Assembly: GCF_023156245.1 (NCBI RefSeq)
Contig: NZ_JAKZAH010000004.1
Span: forward strand, 1 to 64,000
Source: Marinobacter bryozoorum
Lineage (GTDB): Bacteria > Pseudomonadota > Gammaproteobacteria > Pseudomonadales > Oleiphilaceae
Length of the DNA stretch: 64,000 nt
Reading direction: 5' to 3'
Below, one piece after another: positions 35,303 through 45,916 of this stretch. How positions within the stretch are numbered: the stretch's first letter is position 1; each line of letters starts with the position of its first letter. The notes beneath the pieces are model-generated. The model searched no databases. It was not told where the DNA came from and saw nothing but the letters and a program-made list of their open reading frames with translations. Position numbers and translations under genes: made by a program.

Positions 35303-37483
35303 ATGACTGAACGCGTGCAAGTCGGCGGCCTGCAGGTCGCTAAGAACCTGTTCGATTTCGTGAACAACGAAGCGATCCCGGGAACCGGTGTCGACGCTGA
35401 CAAATTCTGGGCGGAATTTGACAAGATCGTCCATGAACTGGCGCCCCGTAACAAGGAGCTGCTTGCCAAGCGTGACGATATCCAGGAAAAAATGGATGGC
35501 TGGTACCGCAACCACAAGGGCCAGCCGTTCAATATGGACGAGTACAAGTCCTTCCTGAAGGAAATTGGCTACCTGGTCGACGAGCCGGATGAGTTCAAGA
35601 TCTCCACTTCCAATGTGGATCCGGAAATTGCCACCATGGCCGGCCCGCAGCTGGTTGTGCCGGTAATGAACGGTCGCTTCGCCCTGAACGCTGCCAATGC
35701 CCGTTGGGGCAGCCTGTACGATGCGCTCTACGGTACCGACGCGATTTCCGAGGAAGGTGGTGCCCAGAAGGGGCCCGGTTACAACCCGGTGCGTGGTGAC
35801 AGGGTTATCGAATTTGCCCGCAACCTGCTGGACAACTCAGCCCCGTTGGCTTCCGGCAGCCACAAGGATGCCGCAAAATACCAGGTTGAGGGTGGCAAGC
35901 TGGTGGTGAAGCTGCAGAACGGCGAGACCACTGGCCTGCAAGACGAGTCCGGCTTTGTCGGCTACACCGGCTCCGAGAGCGAGCCTACCGGCATCCTGCT
36001 GGTGAAGAACGGCATGCACTTCGAAATCCAGATCGATGCCAGCCATCCCATCGGCCAGGACGATGGCGCCCACGTGAAAGACGTGCTGATGGAATCTGCC
36101 CTGACCACCATCATGGACTGCGAAGACTCCGTTGCAGCCGTCGATGCCGATGACAAGGCGCTGGCCTATCGCAACTGGCTGGGCCTGATGAAGGGCGACC
36201 TGGAAGAGAGCTTCCAGAAGGGCGGTGAGATGATGACCCGTCGCATGCACGCTGACCGCACCTATACCTGTGCCGATGGCAGTGAGGTGAGCCTCAAGGG
36301 TCGCAGCCTGATGTTTGTGCGGAACGTCGGACACCTGATGACCAACCCGGCTATCCTGCTGAAAGACGGCAGCGAAGTGCCGGAAGGGCTGATGGACGGC
36401 CTGGTCACGTCCCTGATCGCCATCCATGACCTGAAGGGCGACGGCCAGCACCAGAACAGCACCACCGGCTCTGTTTACATCGTTAAACCGAAGATGCACG
36501 GCCCTGAAGAAGTGGCCTTCACCAACGAATTCTTCGGCAAGGTGGAAGATGCACTGGGCCTGCCGCGCTTTACCCTGAAAGTGGGCATCATGGACGAGGA
36601 GCGCCGCACCACGGTTAACCTCAAGTCCTGCATCCACGCGGCAAAAGAGCGTGCCGTGTTCATTAACACCGGCTTCCTCGACCGCACCGGTGACGAGATT
36701 CACACCTCCATGGAGTTGGGTCCGTTTATCCGCAAGGGGCCGATGAAGCAGGCAGCCTGGATCCAGGCCTACGAGCAGTGGAACGTGGACATTGGGCTGG
36801 AAACCGGTTTCCGTGGCGTTGCCCAGATCGGTAAGGGTATGTGGGCCATGCCGGATCTGATGGCGGGCATGCTGGAGGCCAAGATCGGTCACCCGAAGGC
36901 CGGCGCCAACACCGCCTGGGTTCCTTCCCCTACGGCCGCTACCCTGCACGCCACCCACTACCACCAGGTGAATGTGGCGGATGTGCAGAAGCAGCTTGAG
37001 AGCCGTCAGCGCGCGGCACTGGAAGACATCCTCACCGTGCCGGTAATGGATGATCCCAAGTCACTGTCCGAAGGCGAGATCCAGGAAGAGCTGGACAATA
37101 ACGCCCAGGGTATCCTCGGCTACGTGGTTCGCTGGATCGACCAGGGTGTGGGTTGCTCCAAGGTGCCGGACATCAACGATGTGGGCCTGATGGAAGACCG
37201 CGCCACCCTGCGTATCTCCTCCCAGCTGCTGTGCAACTGGCTGTACCATGGCATCTGCACAGAAGAGCAGGTTGTGAGCACCATGCAGCGCATGGCGGCG
37301 GTGGTTGATCGCCAGAACGAAGGTGATCCGGCGTACCGCAACATGGCGCCGAACTTTGATGACAGCGTGGCCTTCCAGGCTGCCCTGGACCTGGTTCTGA
37401 AGGGCCGTGAGCAGCCGAACGGCTATACCGAGCCGCTCCTGCACGCCTACCGCCTCAAGGCCAAGGCGAAGTTCGGGCAGTAA
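35303..37483 (+). CDS. glcB: malate synthase G
   Basis: Monomeric enzyme of 726 residues (E. coli GlcB 723) that condenses glyoxylate and acetyl-CoA to malate. The G isoform layout is clear: N-terminal helical clasp, the inserted domain, and the catalytic barrel with [15 protein letters not shown], the [19 protein letters not shown] region and [12 protein letters not shown]. It supports growth on acetate, fatty acids or glycolate. Isocitrate lyase and glycolate oxidase are not in the window. A terminator follows. Confidence 0.96.
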   Translation: MTERVQVGGLQVAKNLFDFVNNEAIPGTGVDADKFWAEFDKIVHELAPRNKELLAKRDDIQEKMDGWYRNHKGQPFNMDEYKSFLKEIGYLVDEPDEFKISTSNVDPEIATMAGPQLVVPVMNGRFALNAANARWGSLYDALYGTDAISEEGGAQKGPGYNPVRGDRVIEFARNLLDNSAPLASGSHKDAAKYQVEGGKLVVKLQNGETTGLQDESGFVGYTGSESEPTGILLVKNGMHFEIQIDASHPIGQDDGAHVKDVLMESALTTIMDCEDSVAAVDADDKALAYRNWLGLMKGDLEESFQKGGEMMTRRMHADRTYTCADGSEVSLKGRSLMFVRNVGHLMTNPAILLKDGSEVPEGLMDGLVTSLIAIHDLKGDGQHQNSTTGSVYIVKPKMHGPEEVAFTNEFFGKVEDALGLPRFTLKVGIMDEERRTTVNLKSCIHAAKERAVFINTGFLDRTGDEIHTSMELGPFIRKGPMKQAAWIQAYEQWNVDIGLETGFRGVAQIGKGMWAMPDLMAGMLEAKIGHPKAGANTAWVPSPTAATLHATHYHQVNVADVQKQLESRQRAALEDILTVPVMDDPKSLSEGEIQEELDNNAQGILGYVVRWIDQGVGCSKVPDINDVGLMEDRATLRISSQLLCNWLYHGICTEEQVVSTMQRMAAVVDRQNEGDPAYRNMAPNFDDSVAFQAALDLVLKGREQPNGYTEPLLHAYRLKAKAKFGQ

Positions 37484-37497
37484 TTGTCTGAACTGAC

Positions 37498-37536
37498 AAA
37501 AAACCCCGCTCGGTCTATGCCTTGCGGGGTTTTTTA
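37498..37536 (+). terminator. intrinsic terminator after glcB
   Basis: AAAAAACCCCGC (37498-37509) pairs with GCGGGGTTTTTT (37524-37535) across a 14-base loop; the T run is part of the stem. Confidence 0.85.
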
Positions 37537-37546
37537 TTGGACTGGC

Positions 37547-37828
37547 CCTTCGACAGTCGCCCTTCGACAGGCTCAGGGCGAACGGTCCTTAAGGCAGGAC
37601 TAATGGCGAACGGTCCTTATGGGGGCAGGACTAACGGTCCTTATGGCAGGACGAATGGCGAACGGTCCTCATGGGGGATTCAGTGCGAACGGTCCTCATG
37701 GCAGGACTCATGGGGCAACGGTCCTTATGGGGGGCAGGCGAAGGTCCTTATGGGGCTTACGGTGAACGGTCCTCATGGCAGGACTCAGGGCTGCTTTATT
37801 TCGTTCGCCCTGAGCCTGTCGAAGGGCG
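37547..37828. repeat. tandem repeat array framed by 27-base perfect inverted repeats
   Basis: Flanks: 37558-37584 and 37802-37828 are exact inverted copies (27 bases, core CCCTGAGCCTGTCGAAGGG). Between them CGGTCCTYATGG, or a one-base variant, occurs eight times, starting at 37583, 37611, 37635, 37663, 37690, 37719, 37742 and 37767 (spacing 23-29). Several units continue as GGCAGGACT, so GTCCT and AGGAC form a small hairpin per unit. It fills the 362-base gap between glcB and the convergent folD. Short frames that cross it are artefacts of the repeats. Confidence 0.85.
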
Positions 37829-37845
37829 CTGCCAGATCCGTCTTA

Positions 37846-38703
37846 TCAGCCGTCGTGCAGCACGTTCGCCGCGTAAAGCGTGTTCTGAAGCAGCGTGGCA
37901 ATGGTCATAGGGCCCACACCGCCAGGTACCGGCGTGATATAGCCGGCGCGCTTTGAGGCGGCTTCAAAGTCCACGTCTCCGCGCAGCTTGCCATCTTCCA
38001 TCCGGTTAATGCCGACATCAATGACGGTGGCGCCGGGTTTGATCCACTCCCCCTTGATCAGGCCGGGCTTGCCGGCGGCTGCGATCAGGATATCCGCCTC
38101 ACCAACAAACTTTTCCAGGTCCCGGGTAAAGCGATGGGCGACGGTGGTTGTAGCACCCTTGAGCAGGAGTTCCATGGACATCGGGCGGCCGACAATGTTG
38201 GAGGCGCCTACGATCACGGCGTGCTGGCCCTTGTAGGGGGTGCCGATATGGTCCAGCAGGGTAATGATGCCCCGGGGAGTGCAGGGACGAAGCGCCGGCT
38301 GGCGTTGGACCAGGCGGCCGATGTTGTAGGGGTGGAAGCCGTCCACGTCCTTGTCCGGGCGGATACGCACCAGGATGGGGTCGTCGTCCAGGTGGTCCGG
38401 GAGGGGCAGTTGCACGAGGATGCCGTCTACCTCCGGGTTTTCATTCAGCTCATCCACCAGCGCTTCCAGTGCTTCCTGGGAGGTGTCGGCAGGAAGGTCG
38501 TAGGAAAGGGAGTGGATGCCGGCGGCTTCACAGGCTTTACGCTTGTTGCCGACATAGACCTGCGAAGCCGGGTCACTGCCGACCAGTACCACGGCGAGGC
38601 CAGGTGCGCGAAGCCCTTTCTGGCGCCGGGCCTCAACGCCGGCAGCAACTTGCTGGCGGATGCCCGCGGCGATCTCTTTTCCGTTTATGAGTTCTGCGGT
38701 CAT
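37846..38703 (-). CDS. folD: methylenetetrahydrofolate dehydrogenase / cyclohydrolase
   Basis: Bifunctional enzyme of 285 residues giving 10-formyl-THF. Seen: [23 protein letters not shown] with the catalytic lysine, [26 protein letters not shown], the NADP loop [16 protein letters not shown] and the ending [19 protein letters not shown]. Convergent with glcB across the repeat array; divergent from the tRNA cluster. Confidence 0.96.
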   Translation of the reverse strand: MTAELINGKEIAAGIRQQVAAGVEARRQKGLRAPGLAVVLVGSDPASQVYVGNKRKACEAAGIHSLSYDLPADTSQEALEALVDELNENPEVDGILVQLPLPDHLDDDPILVRIRPDKDVDGFHPYNIGRLVQRQPALRPCTPRGIITLLDHIGTPYKGQHAVIVGASNIVGRPMSMELLLKGATTTVAHRFTRDLEKFVGEADILIAAAGKPGLIKGEWIKPGATVIDVGINRMEDGKLRGDVDFEAASKRAGYITPVPGGVGPMTIATLLQNTLYAANVLHDG

Positions 38704-38828
38704 GGGAATATCTGTCAGGTGAAAATGAAGGCGGCCATTCTCGCATGTAACCGGCTCCGCGCCAATTGGTGGTGCGGCACAGGTGCTTGTGTTGCGGAAG
38801 TTTCTGGAGAAAAATGATGATGTGCCGG

Positions 38829-38857
38829 TTGACGCCCCCCGGATCCGCCGGTAATAT
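38829..38857 (+). promoter_or_regulatory. tRNA operon promoter
   Basis: A -35 TTGACG (38829-38834), 17-base spacer and -10 TAATAT (38852-38857), followed by the GC-rich discriminator GCGCGCC. A GC-rich discriminator is the mark of stable-RNA promoters under stringent (ppGpp) control. The predicted start is about 32 bases before tRNA-Pro. Confidence 0.6.
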
Positions 38858-38895
38858 GCGCGCCAACTTTGCTGAGGCAGATGTTGTTCTGGTTA

Positions 38896-38972
38896 CGGGG
38901 TATAGCGCAGTCTGGTAGCGCGCCTGCTTTGGGAGCAGGATGTCGGGAGTTCGAATCTCTCTACCCCGACCA
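38896..38972 (+). tRNA. tRNA-Pro (anticodon TGG)
   Basis: 77-base cloverleaf with acceptor CGGGGTA/TACCCCG, anticodon stem CCTGC/GCAGG with loop TTTGGGA, T-arm GTTCGAATC and encoded CCA. First of four tRNA genes in the same order as upstream of tig in Pseudomonas. Confidence 0.97.
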
Positions 38973-39007
38973 ACCCACACTGGATGTTCAGGTGGGCACA
39001 CGGTCAA

Positions 39008-39084
39008 GCGCCCGTAGCTCAGCTGGATAGAGCACCCGCCTTCTAAGCGGGTGGTCGCAGGTTCGAGTCCTGCCGGGCGCGCCA
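39008..39084 (+). tRNA. tRNA-Arg (anticodon TCT)
   Basis: 77 bases with acceptor GCGCCCG/CGGGCGC, anticodon stem CCCGC/GCGGG with loop CTTCTAA, T-arm GTTCGAGTC and encoded CCA. It lies 35 bases after tRNA-Pro. Confidence 0.97.
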
Positions 39085-39169
39085 ATAGCCGTTCAGGCAG
39101 ACTCAGGCACAGTGTTGGCGAAGTTGCTGCAAATCGGCGCCGTCCGGTTGCAGGGTCAGAAGTGATTAT

Positions 39170-39246
39170 GGTGGACGTAGCTCAGTTGGTAGAGCTCAGG
39201 ATTGTGACTCCTGCGGTCGAGGGTTCGAACCCCTTCGTCCACCCCA
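39170..39246 (+). tRNA. tRNA-His (anticodon GTG)
   Basis: 77 bases including the extra 5' G (39170) that pairs with discriminator C73 (39243), the histidine identity element. Acceptor GTGGACG/CGTCCAC, anticodon loop TTGTGAC, encoded CCA. Confidence 0.96.
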
Positions 39247-39346
39247 TTTCCCTCTTGGTTTCTGATCTGTTCTGCTTTGATCCCCGTACCTGGTTTGGCG
39301 CCTGTTTCAGGCTGGGTGAAGGTTGCAGGACGCGGTCACATCGTTT

Positions 39347-39431
39347 GCGAGAGTGGCGGAACTGGTAGACGCGCTGGATTTAGGTTCCAGTGGGGCAACC
39401 CGTGAGAGTTCGAGTCTCTCCTCTCGCACCA
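39347..39431 (+). tRNA. tRNA-Leu (anticodon TAG)
   Basis: 85-base class II tRNA with a long variable arm. Acceptor GCGAGAG/CTCTCGC, anticodon stem CTGGA/TCCAG with loop TTTAGGT, T-arm GTTCGAGTC, encoded CCA. Confidence 0.96.
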
Positions 39432-39616
39432 TTTACCGGTTAGCCGGGCAGTTTGTCATCATCTTTCCAATTCCGGTCACAAAATTGCTTTCCTGCCGTG
39501 TGATGCCCGATTTCCTGCGTTCCAGGTGATTCTCTCCATTGTTTGTTCCGTGATAGACTACGCCTTTTAACCAAACCCAAATCCACTTAACTGATTCGGT
39601 AATTTGAGGAACTTCC

Positions 39617-40924
39617 ATGCAAGTGTCTGTTGAAACGACGTCAAACATCGAGCGTCGCATGACGATTGGTGTGCCCGCCCAGGAAATCGACAAGGCGGTT
39701 GAAAAGCGTCTTCAGGAAACCGCGCGCACCGTCCGTCTGAATGGCTTCCGTCCCGGCAAGGTGCCCTACAAGGTCGTCAAGCGTCGTTTCGGTGACAGTG
39801 TACGCCAGGAAATCGTTGGCGAAGTCATGCGCGACAGTTACGTCAAGGCACTGGAAGAAAGTGATGTGTCCCCGGCGGGCTGGCCCCGTTTCGAGCCGAA
39901 GACCATGGAAGAAGGCAAGGACCTCGAGTTCGTTGCCGTTTTCGAGGTACTGCCGGAAATCGAACTGGGCGACCTGAGCAAGATCGAAGTCGAAAAGATG
40001 GTTGCCGAGGTAACTGACAAGGATATCGACAAGATGATCGATAACCTGCGTCGTCAGCAGGCCACCATGAAGGAAGTCAAGCGCAAGTCCAAGAACAAGG
40101 ACACCGTCACCATTGACTTCAAAGGGTATGTCGATGGCGAGGTCTTTGAGGGCGGCGAAGCCCAGGATCACCGCCTTGAGCTGGGCTCCGGCCAGATGAT
40201 TCCCGGTTTCGAGAAGGGCATCGTAGGTGCCAAGACCGGTGAAGACATCGAGGTCGAAGTGACCTTCCCCGAGGACTATCACAGCGAGGATCTCAAGGGT
40301 AAGCCTGCGAAATTCGAGATCAGCGTCAAGAAAGTCGAAGAGCCCCAGCTGCCTGAGCTGAATGAGGAGTTCTTCCAGCGCTTCGGGATTGAGGCTGACT
40401 CCGAGGAAGCCTTCCGCGAGGAAGTGAAGAAAAACATGGAGCGGGAGCTCAAACAGGCCATGTCCGCCAAGGTGAAGAACGACGTGGTTGACGGTCTGCT
40501 GGAAACGACCGAAGTAGAGATTCCCCAGGCACTGATTGACCAGGAAATTGATCGTCTGCGTAATGACGCCGTACAACGTTTCGGTGGTCAGATGGATCCG
40601 CAGCAGCTGCCCAAGGAAATCTTCCAGGACCAGGCTGCCCGTCGCGTCAAGACTGGCCTGCTGTTCCAGGAAGTCGTCAAGACTAACGACCTGAAGGCTG
40701 AAGACGAGAAGGTGGACGAGAAGATCCGCGAGATTGCGTCTACCTACGAGCAGCCGGAAGAGGTGGTTACGCACTTCAACAGCAATCCGGAGCAGAAGGC
40801 GCAGATTGAGTCGGTTGTGCTGGAAGACGCGGTAGTTGACTTTGTCCTCGATCAGGCCAAAGTTAATGAAAAGAAGGTCAAGTACGACGACGTCATCCAG
40901 GCAGCCCAGCAACAGCGGGGATAA
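39617..40924 (+). CDS. tig: trigger factor
   Basis: Ribosome-bound chaperone of 435 residues. The N-terminal ribosome-binding domain contains GFRPGKVPYKVVKRRFG (signature loop near 44-50), followed by an FKBP-type isomerase domain (about 160-245; KDTVTIDFKGYVDGEVFEGG and GSGQMIPGFEKGI) and a helical C-terminal arm domain. It meets nascent chains at the exit tunnel. First of the tig-clpP-clpX-lon run; it lies 185 bases after tRNA-Leu. Confidence 0.97.
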   Translation: MQVSVETTSNIERRMTIGVPAQEIDKAVEKRLQETARTVRLNGFRPGKVPYKVVKRRFGDSVRQEIVGEVMRDSYVKALEESDVSPAGWPRFEPKTMEEGKDLEFVAVFEVLPEIELGDLSKIEVEKMVAEVTDKDIDKMIDNLRRQQATMKEVKRKSKNKDTVTIDFKGYVDGEVFEGGEAQDHRLELGSGQMIPGFEKGIVGAKTGEDIEVEVTFPEDYHSEDLKGKPAKFEISVKKVEEPQLPELNEEFFQRFGIEADSEEAFREEVKKNMERELKQAMSAKVKNDVVDGLLETTEVEIPQALIDQEIDRLRNDAVQRFGGQMDPQQLPKEIFQDQAARRVKTGLLFQEVVKTNDLKAEDEKVDEKIREIASTYEQPEEVVTHFNSNPEQKAQIESVVLEDAVVDFVLDQAKVNEKKVKYDDVIQAAQQQRG

Positions 40925-40958
40925 GTGCCCGGCACTTACCCCGGGCTGAGCGCCCGGA

Positions 40959-40988
40959 GAAACAGCCGGCTTGACCGGCTGTTTCTTT
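40959..40988 (+). terminator. terminator-like hairpin between tig and clpP
   Basis: GAAACAGCCGG (40959-40969) and CCGGCTGTTTC (40975-40985) form a perfect 11-base stem with a 5-base loop, then TTTG. The T run is short, so partial readthrough into clpP is likely. Confidence 0.65.
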
Positions 40989-41033
40989 GTCAAGAATCAT
41001 TCAGTCCGAATCCGATAAGGAGTGCAGGCACAC

Positions 41034-41669
41034 ATGTCCCAGAAACCTTTTGATGGTTCCTCCATGGACGCCAATGCGGCATTGATCCCGATGGTTATCG
41101 AGCAGACCTCTCGTGGTGAGCGGTCTTTCGACATTTACTCACGGCTCCTGAAAGAGCGGGTCATCTTCATGGTGGGTCCGGTGGAAGACCACATGGCCAA
41201 CCTGATCGTCGCTCAGATGCTGTTCCTGGAGTCCGAAAATCCGGACAAGGACATTCACCTGTACATCAACAGCCCTGGTGGTTCGGTCACGGCTGGTATG
41301 TCCATCTACGACACCATGCAGTTTATCAAGCCCGATGTGGCGACCCTTTGTGTCGGCCAGGCTGCCAGTATGGGCGCATTCCTGTTGGCCGGTGGTGCCG
41401 CCGGCAAGCGTGCGTGCCTGCCGAATTCCCGGGTCATGATTCACCAGCCCCTGGGTGGTTACCAGGGCCAGGCGACGGATATCGAGATCCACACAAAGGA
41501 AATTCTCAAGATCCGCGATACGCTGAATCGTATCCTGGCAGAACATACCGGGCAGGACCTGGAGACCATCGCCAGGGATACGGACCGGGATAACTTCATG
41601 GATCCGCATCAGGCGAAGGAGTACGGGCTTATCGATACCGTACTTGATAAGCGCGTCCCGAATACATAA
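41034..41669 (+). CDS. clpP: ATP-dependent Clp protease proteolytic subunit
   Basis: Protein of 211 residues. Serine protease forming the 14-mer barrel. Catalytic Ser is in [14 protein letters not shown], His in [13 protein letters not shown] and Asp in the DTDRDNFM region; the N-terminal 15 or so residues are a cleaved propeptide. The start [10 protein letters not shown] is at 41034 with AAGGAG about 11 bases upstream; an in-frame GTG at 41022 sits right against that ribosome site and is rejected. clpX follows after 113 bases. Confidence 0.95.
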   Translation: MSQKPFDGSSMDANAALIPMVIEQTSRGERSFDIYSRLLKERVIFMVGPVEDHMANLIVAQMLFLESENPDKDIHLYINSPGGSVTAGMSIYDTMQFIKPDVATLCVGQAASMGAFLLAGGAAGKRACLPNSRVMIHQPLGGYQGQATDIEIHTKEILKIRDTLNRILAEHTGQDLETIARDTDRDNFMDPHQAKEYGLIDTVLDKRVPNT

Positions 41670-41782
41670 TACTGACGGTAGTCGAATCGGTGTGCGGCTG
41701 CGTACTCTATTGAGGGTTCCAGGCGGTAACGGTGCATACCAGGCCGCACATTGGCACCGAAAACCAGACCAGAGGTAATTCA

Positions 41783-43066
41783 ATGGCAGATGAAAGAAAC
41801 GGCAGGGGCGACGATAACGGCAAGTTGCTGTACTGCTCGTTTTGCGGAAAAAGCCAGCATGAAGTCCGTAAGCTCATTGCAGGGCCGTCGGTATTCATCT
41901 GCGACGAGTGTGTCGACCTGTGTAACGACATCATCCGGGAGGAAATCCAGGAGAGTGCACAGGAAGAGGCCAGTGACCGCCTGCCGACACCAGCGGAGAT
42001 CCGCAATACCCTTAACGAGTATGTGATTGGCCAGGACCGCGCCAAGGTGGTGTTGTCAGTGGCTGTCTATAACCACTACAAGCGCCTGCGCTACGGTGAA
42101 GGCAAGGCCGAGGTGGAGCTTGGCAAGAGTAACATCCTGCTGATCGGCCCCACCGGTAGTGGTAAGACCCTGCTGGCAGAGACCCTGGCACGCATGCTGA
42201 ACGTGCCTTTCACGATCGCCGATGCCACCACGCTGACCGAAGCCGGTTACGTGGGGGAAGATGTCGAGAACATCATCCAGAAGCTGCTGCAGAAGTGCGA
42301 TTACGATGTTGACAAGGCGCAGCGGGGTATCGTTTACATCGATGAAATCGACAAGATTTCCCGCAAGTCCGACAATCCGTCAATCACCAGGGATGTCTCC
42401 GGTGAGGGTGTGCAGCAGGCGCTGCTGAAGTTGATTGAAGGCACGGTTGCATCGGTACCCCCCCAGGGTGGTCGCAAGCATCCGCAGCAGGAGTTCCTGC
42501 AGGTAGATACCGGCAATATGCTGTTCATCTGTGGCGGCGCTTTCGCCGGCCTGGACAAGGTTATCCGCGAGCGTACGGAAAAGAACAGTATCGGTTTCTC
42601 GGCGTCTGTCGCCAGTCAGGATGATACAAAGTCCACCGGTGACGTAATTCGTAACGTCGAGACCGAGGACCTGGTTAAGTATGGCCTGATCCCGGAGTTC
42701 GTCGGTCGTCTGCCCGTTGTGGCAACCCTGACGGAGCTGGATGAAGAGGCGCTGGTCGAGATCCTGACCGAGCCCAAGAATGCCCTGACCAAGCAGTACC
42801 AGAAGCTGTTTGATATGGAAGGGGTGGAGCTGGACTTCCGTGATGATGCACTGCGCGCCGTTGCTCGCAAGGCCATGATACGAAAGACCGGTGCCAGGGG
42901 GTTGCGCTCTATCATGGAGGCCACGCTGCTCGACACCATGTATCAGATCCCGTCTGAGCCTGACGTCACCAAGGTTGTGATTGACGAGAGCGTGATCGAG
43001 GGTGATTCCGAGCCGTTCAAGATCTACGCCAGCAGTGATCACGCAAAGGCGGTGCCGGAAGACTGA
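41783..43066 (+). CDS. clpX: ATP-dependent Clp protease ATPase subunit ClpX
   Basis: AAA+ unfoldase of 427 residues. N-terminal zinc-binding domain CSFCGKS with CDEC; Walker [13 protein letters not shown]; Walker [11 protein letters not shown]; the IGF loop that docks to ClpP is in [10 protein letters not shown]; pore loop GYVGEDV. The start [11 protein letters not shown] is preceded by AGAGGTAATTCA; 17 upstream codons are not conserved. A terminator follows. Confidence 0.97.
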   Translation: MADERNGRGDDNGKLLYCSFCGKSQHEVRKLIAGPSVFICDECVDLCNDIIREEIQESAQEEASDRLPTPAEIRNTLNEYVIGQDRAKVVLSVAVYNHYKRLRYGEGKAEVELGKSNILLIGPTGSGKTLLAETLARMLNVPFTIADATTLTEAGYVGEDVENIIQKLLQKCDYDVDKAQRGIVYIDEIDKISRKSDNPSITRDVSGEGVQQALLKLIEGTVASVPPQGGRKHPQQEFLQVDTGNMLFICGGAFAGLDKVIRERTEKNSIGFSASVASQDDTKSTGDVIRNVETEDLVKYGLIPEFVGRLPVVATLTELDEEALVEILTEPKNALTKQYQKLFDMEGVELDFRDDALRAVARKAMIRKTGARGLRSIMEATLLDTMYQIPSEPDVTKVVIDESVIEGDSEPFKIYASSDHAKAVPED

Positions 43067-43090
43067 GATCGTCATTGCCGGGATGTGCCA

Positions 43091-43130
43091 GGACACAAGA
43101 AAAGGGCGGCAACGCCCTTTTTTTGTGTCC
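43091..43130 (+). terminator. intrinsic terminator after clpX
   Basis: AAAGGGCG (43101-43108) and CGCCCTTT (43113-43120) with a GCAA tetraloop and a run of seven T; the outer GGACACAA and TTGTGTCC (43091-43098, 43123-43130) extend the stem. Confidence 0.9.
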
Positions 43131-43264
43131 GTCACCCACCATTTCAGGGTATTTCCTCACGGACAGGTTTCTGTGGGAGAAAGGCTCTGTAAAATCATTG
43201 CAATCCCGCGAATAACCCCAATGTTCGGTGGTATGCTGAAAGAAATGTCGTCAGAGGATTCCTT

Positions 43265-45679
43265 ATGACCCCGACTCCAGAAACCCGTACCGAATACCCT
43301 ATGCTTCCCCTTCGGGACGTGGTTGTTTTCCCTCACATGGTAGTTCCGCTGTTTGTGGGGCGTGAAAAGTCTATCCAGGCCCTGGAAGCGGCCATGGAGG
43401 GTAGCAAGGAAATCCTGCTGGTTTCACAGCGGGATGCCGGCACCGATGATCCCGGTCCTTCCGATGTATTTGATGTGGGCACCCTTGCAACCGTCCTGCA
43501 GATGCTGCGCCTGCCTGATGGTACGGTAAAGGTGCTGGTGGAAGGTAACGCCCGTGCCAGGCTGGACGCCGTGGCTGAAGATGAATACCTGACTGCCACC
43601 GCTACGCTACTTGAGACAGACTCACTGCCGGAGCGGGAAGAAGATGTGCTGGTACGCACCCTCACGGAGGAGTTCGAGAAGTATGTGAAAATGTCCCGCA
43701 AGGTACCCTCTGAAGTGTCCAGCGCATTGCAGGGCATCAATGAGGTGGAGCGGCTTGCGGACACCATGGCCGCCCACCTTGAGCTCAAGGTGCCAGAGAA
43801 GCAGGAATTGCTGGAAGCCCTGGATATCCGTAACCGCGTTGAGCTCCTGCTGGGCCGGCTGGACAGCGAGATAGACCTGATCGAAGTGGAAAAACGAATC
43901 CGCGGCCGGGTCAAGAAGCAGATGGAGAAGAGCCAGCGGGAGTATTACCTTAACGAACAGATGAAGGCCATCCAGAAGGAGATGGGCTCACTGGGCGAGG
44001 GTGGCGGTGACTTCGAGGACCTTGAGCAGAAAATCGAGGAGGCCGGGCTCCCGGAAGAGGCCCGCAAGAAGACCGAGGCGGAACTCAGCAAGCTCAAGAT
44101 GATGTCACCCATGTCTGCTGAGGCCACCGTTGTCCGGGGCTATATCGAGTGGATGCTGTCCATCCCCTGGAAAAAGCGCAGCCGGGTCCGGCATGATATC
44201 GAGAAGGCCCGCGAGATCCTGGACGAGGACCACTACGGCCTGGATGAGGTGAAGACCCGCATCCTTGAATACCTGGCCGTACAAAGCCGTGTCAAGAAGG
44301 TGAAGGGGCCGGTGCTCTGCCTGGTGGGTCCTCCCGGTGTGGGCAAGACCTCCCTGGGGCAGTCCATCGCCCGTGCGACCAATCGCAAGTATACCCGCAT
44401 GGCCCTGGGGGGCGTGCGTGACGAAGCCGAGATCCGCGGTCACCGCAAGACCTATATTGGCGCCTTGCCGGGCAAGTTGCTGCAAAAATTGTCCAAGGTC
44501 GGCGTGAAGAACCCCCTGTTCCTGTTCGACGAGATCGACAAGATGGGGATGGACCACCGTGGCGATCCCGCCTCCGCACTGCTGGAAGTGCTGGACCCGG
44601 AACAGAACCATACATTCAACGACCATTACCTGGAAGTGGACTACGACCTGTCTGACGTCATGTTCGTGTGCACATCCAACTCCATGAACATTCCGCCGGC
44701 GTTGCTGGACCGGATGGAAATCATCCGTATTCCGGGGTACACCGAGGACGAGAAGGTCAATATCGCCCTCAAGTACCTGCTGCCCAAGCAGCTCAAGGCC
44801 AATGGCCTGAAAAAGGACGAGTTGGTGATTCCCGACCAGACCCTGCGGGACCTCGTTCGCTATTACACCCGTGAGGCCGGCGTCAGGGGGCTGGAGCGGG
44901 AACTGGCCAAGATCTGTCGCAAGGTGGTCCGTGAGCACGTGGAGCAAGGAGAGAAAACGGCCCTCGAGCTGACACCTGAAAAGCTGGAAGACTACTCCGG
45001 CGTGCGCAAGTTCACCTATGGCCTGGCGGAAGAAAAGAACCAGGTAGGCTCGGTGACCGGCCTGGCCTGGACCTCTGTTGGCGGCGAATTGCTGACTATA
45101 GAGACCGCTGTTACCTCCGGTAAGGGTCGCGTGGTCAAGACCGGTTCCCTCGGGGATGTGATGCAGGAGTCTATCCAGGCTGCGCTGACGGTGGTCCGTA
45201 GCAGGGCCCCCGGTCTTGGAATACGTGACGACTTTCACGAAAAACATGATCTGCACGTCCATGTGCCGGAAGGCGCAACCCCGAAAGACGGCCCCAGTGC
45301 CGGCATCGGAATGTGTACGGCACTGGTGTCCTCGCTAACCGGTATCCCGGTTCGCGCAGACGTGGCAATGACCGGCGAAATCACCCTGCGGGGCCGCGTG
45401 CTGGCCATTGGCGGCCTTAAGGAAAAGCTGCTGGCAGCCCATCGTGGCGGCATCAAGACAGTCGTTATTCCGGATGAAAATGTTCGTGATCTCAAGGAGA
45501 TACCGGATAACATCAAGGAGTCCCTGGAGATTCGTCCGGTGAAGTGGATCGACGAGGTGCTCGATATCGCCCTGGAGTACACTCCGGAGCCGCTGGCCGA
45601 GACGTCTTCCACCGCGGCCCAGCCTGGTGGTACCCGGGATGACGAAGGTGATGCCGGAGAGCGGATCAACACACATTAA
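43265..45679 (+). CDS. lon: Lon protease
   Basis: AAA+ serine protease of 804 residues that degrades misfolded and regulatory proteins. N-terminal LON domain ([26 protein letters not shown]), long coiled coil (about 190-300), Walker [10 protein letters not shown], Walker [11 protein letters not shown], and the Ser-Lys dyad in [15 protein letters not shown] and [14 protein letters not shown]. The start is preceded by AGAGGATTCCTT. The hydrophilic C-terminal tail is short. It is followed by hupB with its own strong promoter. Confidence 0.97.
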   Translation: MTPTPETRTEYPMLPLRDVVVFPHMVVPLFVGREKSIQALEAAMEGSKEILLVSQRDAGTDDPGPSDVFDVGTLATVLQMLRLPDGTVKVLVEGNARARLDAVAEDEYLTATATLLETDSLPEREEDVLVRTLTEEFEKYVKMSRKVPSEVSSALQGINEVERLADTMAAHLELKVPEKQELLEALDIRNRVELLLGRLDSEIDLIEVEKRIRGRVKKQMEKSQREYYLNEQMKAIQKEMGSLGEGGGDFEDLEQKIEEAGLPEEARKKTEAELSKLKMMSPMSAEATVVRGYIEWMLSIPWKKRSRVRHDIEKAREILDEDHYGLDEVKTRILEYLAVQSRVKKVKGPVLCLVGPPGVGKTSLGQSIARATNRKYTRMALGGVRDEAEIRGHRKTYIGALPGKLLQKLSKVGVKNPLFLFDEIDKMGMDHRGDPASALLEVLDPEQNHTFNDHYLEVDYDLSDVMFVCTSNSMNIPPALLDRMEIIRIPGYTEDEKVNIALKYLLPKQLKANGLKKDELVIPDQTLRDLVRYYTREAGVRGLERELAKICRKVVREHVEQGEKTALELTPEKLEDYSGVRKFTYGLAEEKNQVGSVTGLAWTSVGGELLTIETAVTSGKGRVVKTGSLGDVMQESIQAALTVVRSRAPGLGIRDDFHEKHDLHVHVPEGATPKDGPSAGIGMCTALVSSLTGIPVRADVAMTGEITLRGRVLAIGGLKEKLLAAHRGGIKTVVIPDENVRDLKEIPDNIKESLEIRPVKWIDEVLDIALEYTPEPLAETSSTAAQPGGTRDDEGDAGERINTH

Positions 45680-45694
45680 AAGCTGAGTGCTTTG

Positions 45695-45724
45695 TTGACA
45701 TGCCGGAGAGCCCGTTGGTATAAC
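45695..45724 (+). promoter_or_regulatory. strong hupB promoter with extended -10
   Basis: A perfect -35 TTGACA (45695-45700), 18-base spacer and -10 TATAAC (45719-45724), with TGG before the -10 giving an extended -10. The predicted start near 45731 leaves a leader of about 186 bases, which contains the inverted repeat TCCGACT/AGTCGGA (45831-45837, 45849-45855). Confidence 0.7.
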
Positions 45725-45916
45725 TGTTTCGCCGTGAAGCAGCCAATACCAAGGGCTCCCGCGCGATCAAGACCTATTCCGTGGACCGGTTAACAGCCGC
45801 AGGGAATAAAAAAAGTGAAGAATGGAATTCTCCGACTGCTTATGCGATAGTCGGAAACGTCCGAGAAAAATAAACAGACCGAGAACTTCTCCAACCTGAA
45901 ATCGAAGGGGTTTAGT

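Noticed and set aside
37583..37778. CRISPR array
   Set aside because: Repeats are only 12 bases, spacing is 23-29 with similar rather than unique spacers, and there are no cas genes.
37522..37956. 144-residue plus-strand reading frame across the array, rich in GPYG and MAG repeats
   Set aside because: It exists only because the repeat unit lacks stops in that frame; unit spacing is not a multiple of three throughout, there is no ribosome site, and it runs into folD on the other strand.
43196..43236. Heat-shock (sigma-32) promoter before lon
   Set aside because: A CCCCAATG at 43216-43223 resembles a sigma-32 -10, but no CTTGAA-like -35 is found at the right distance.
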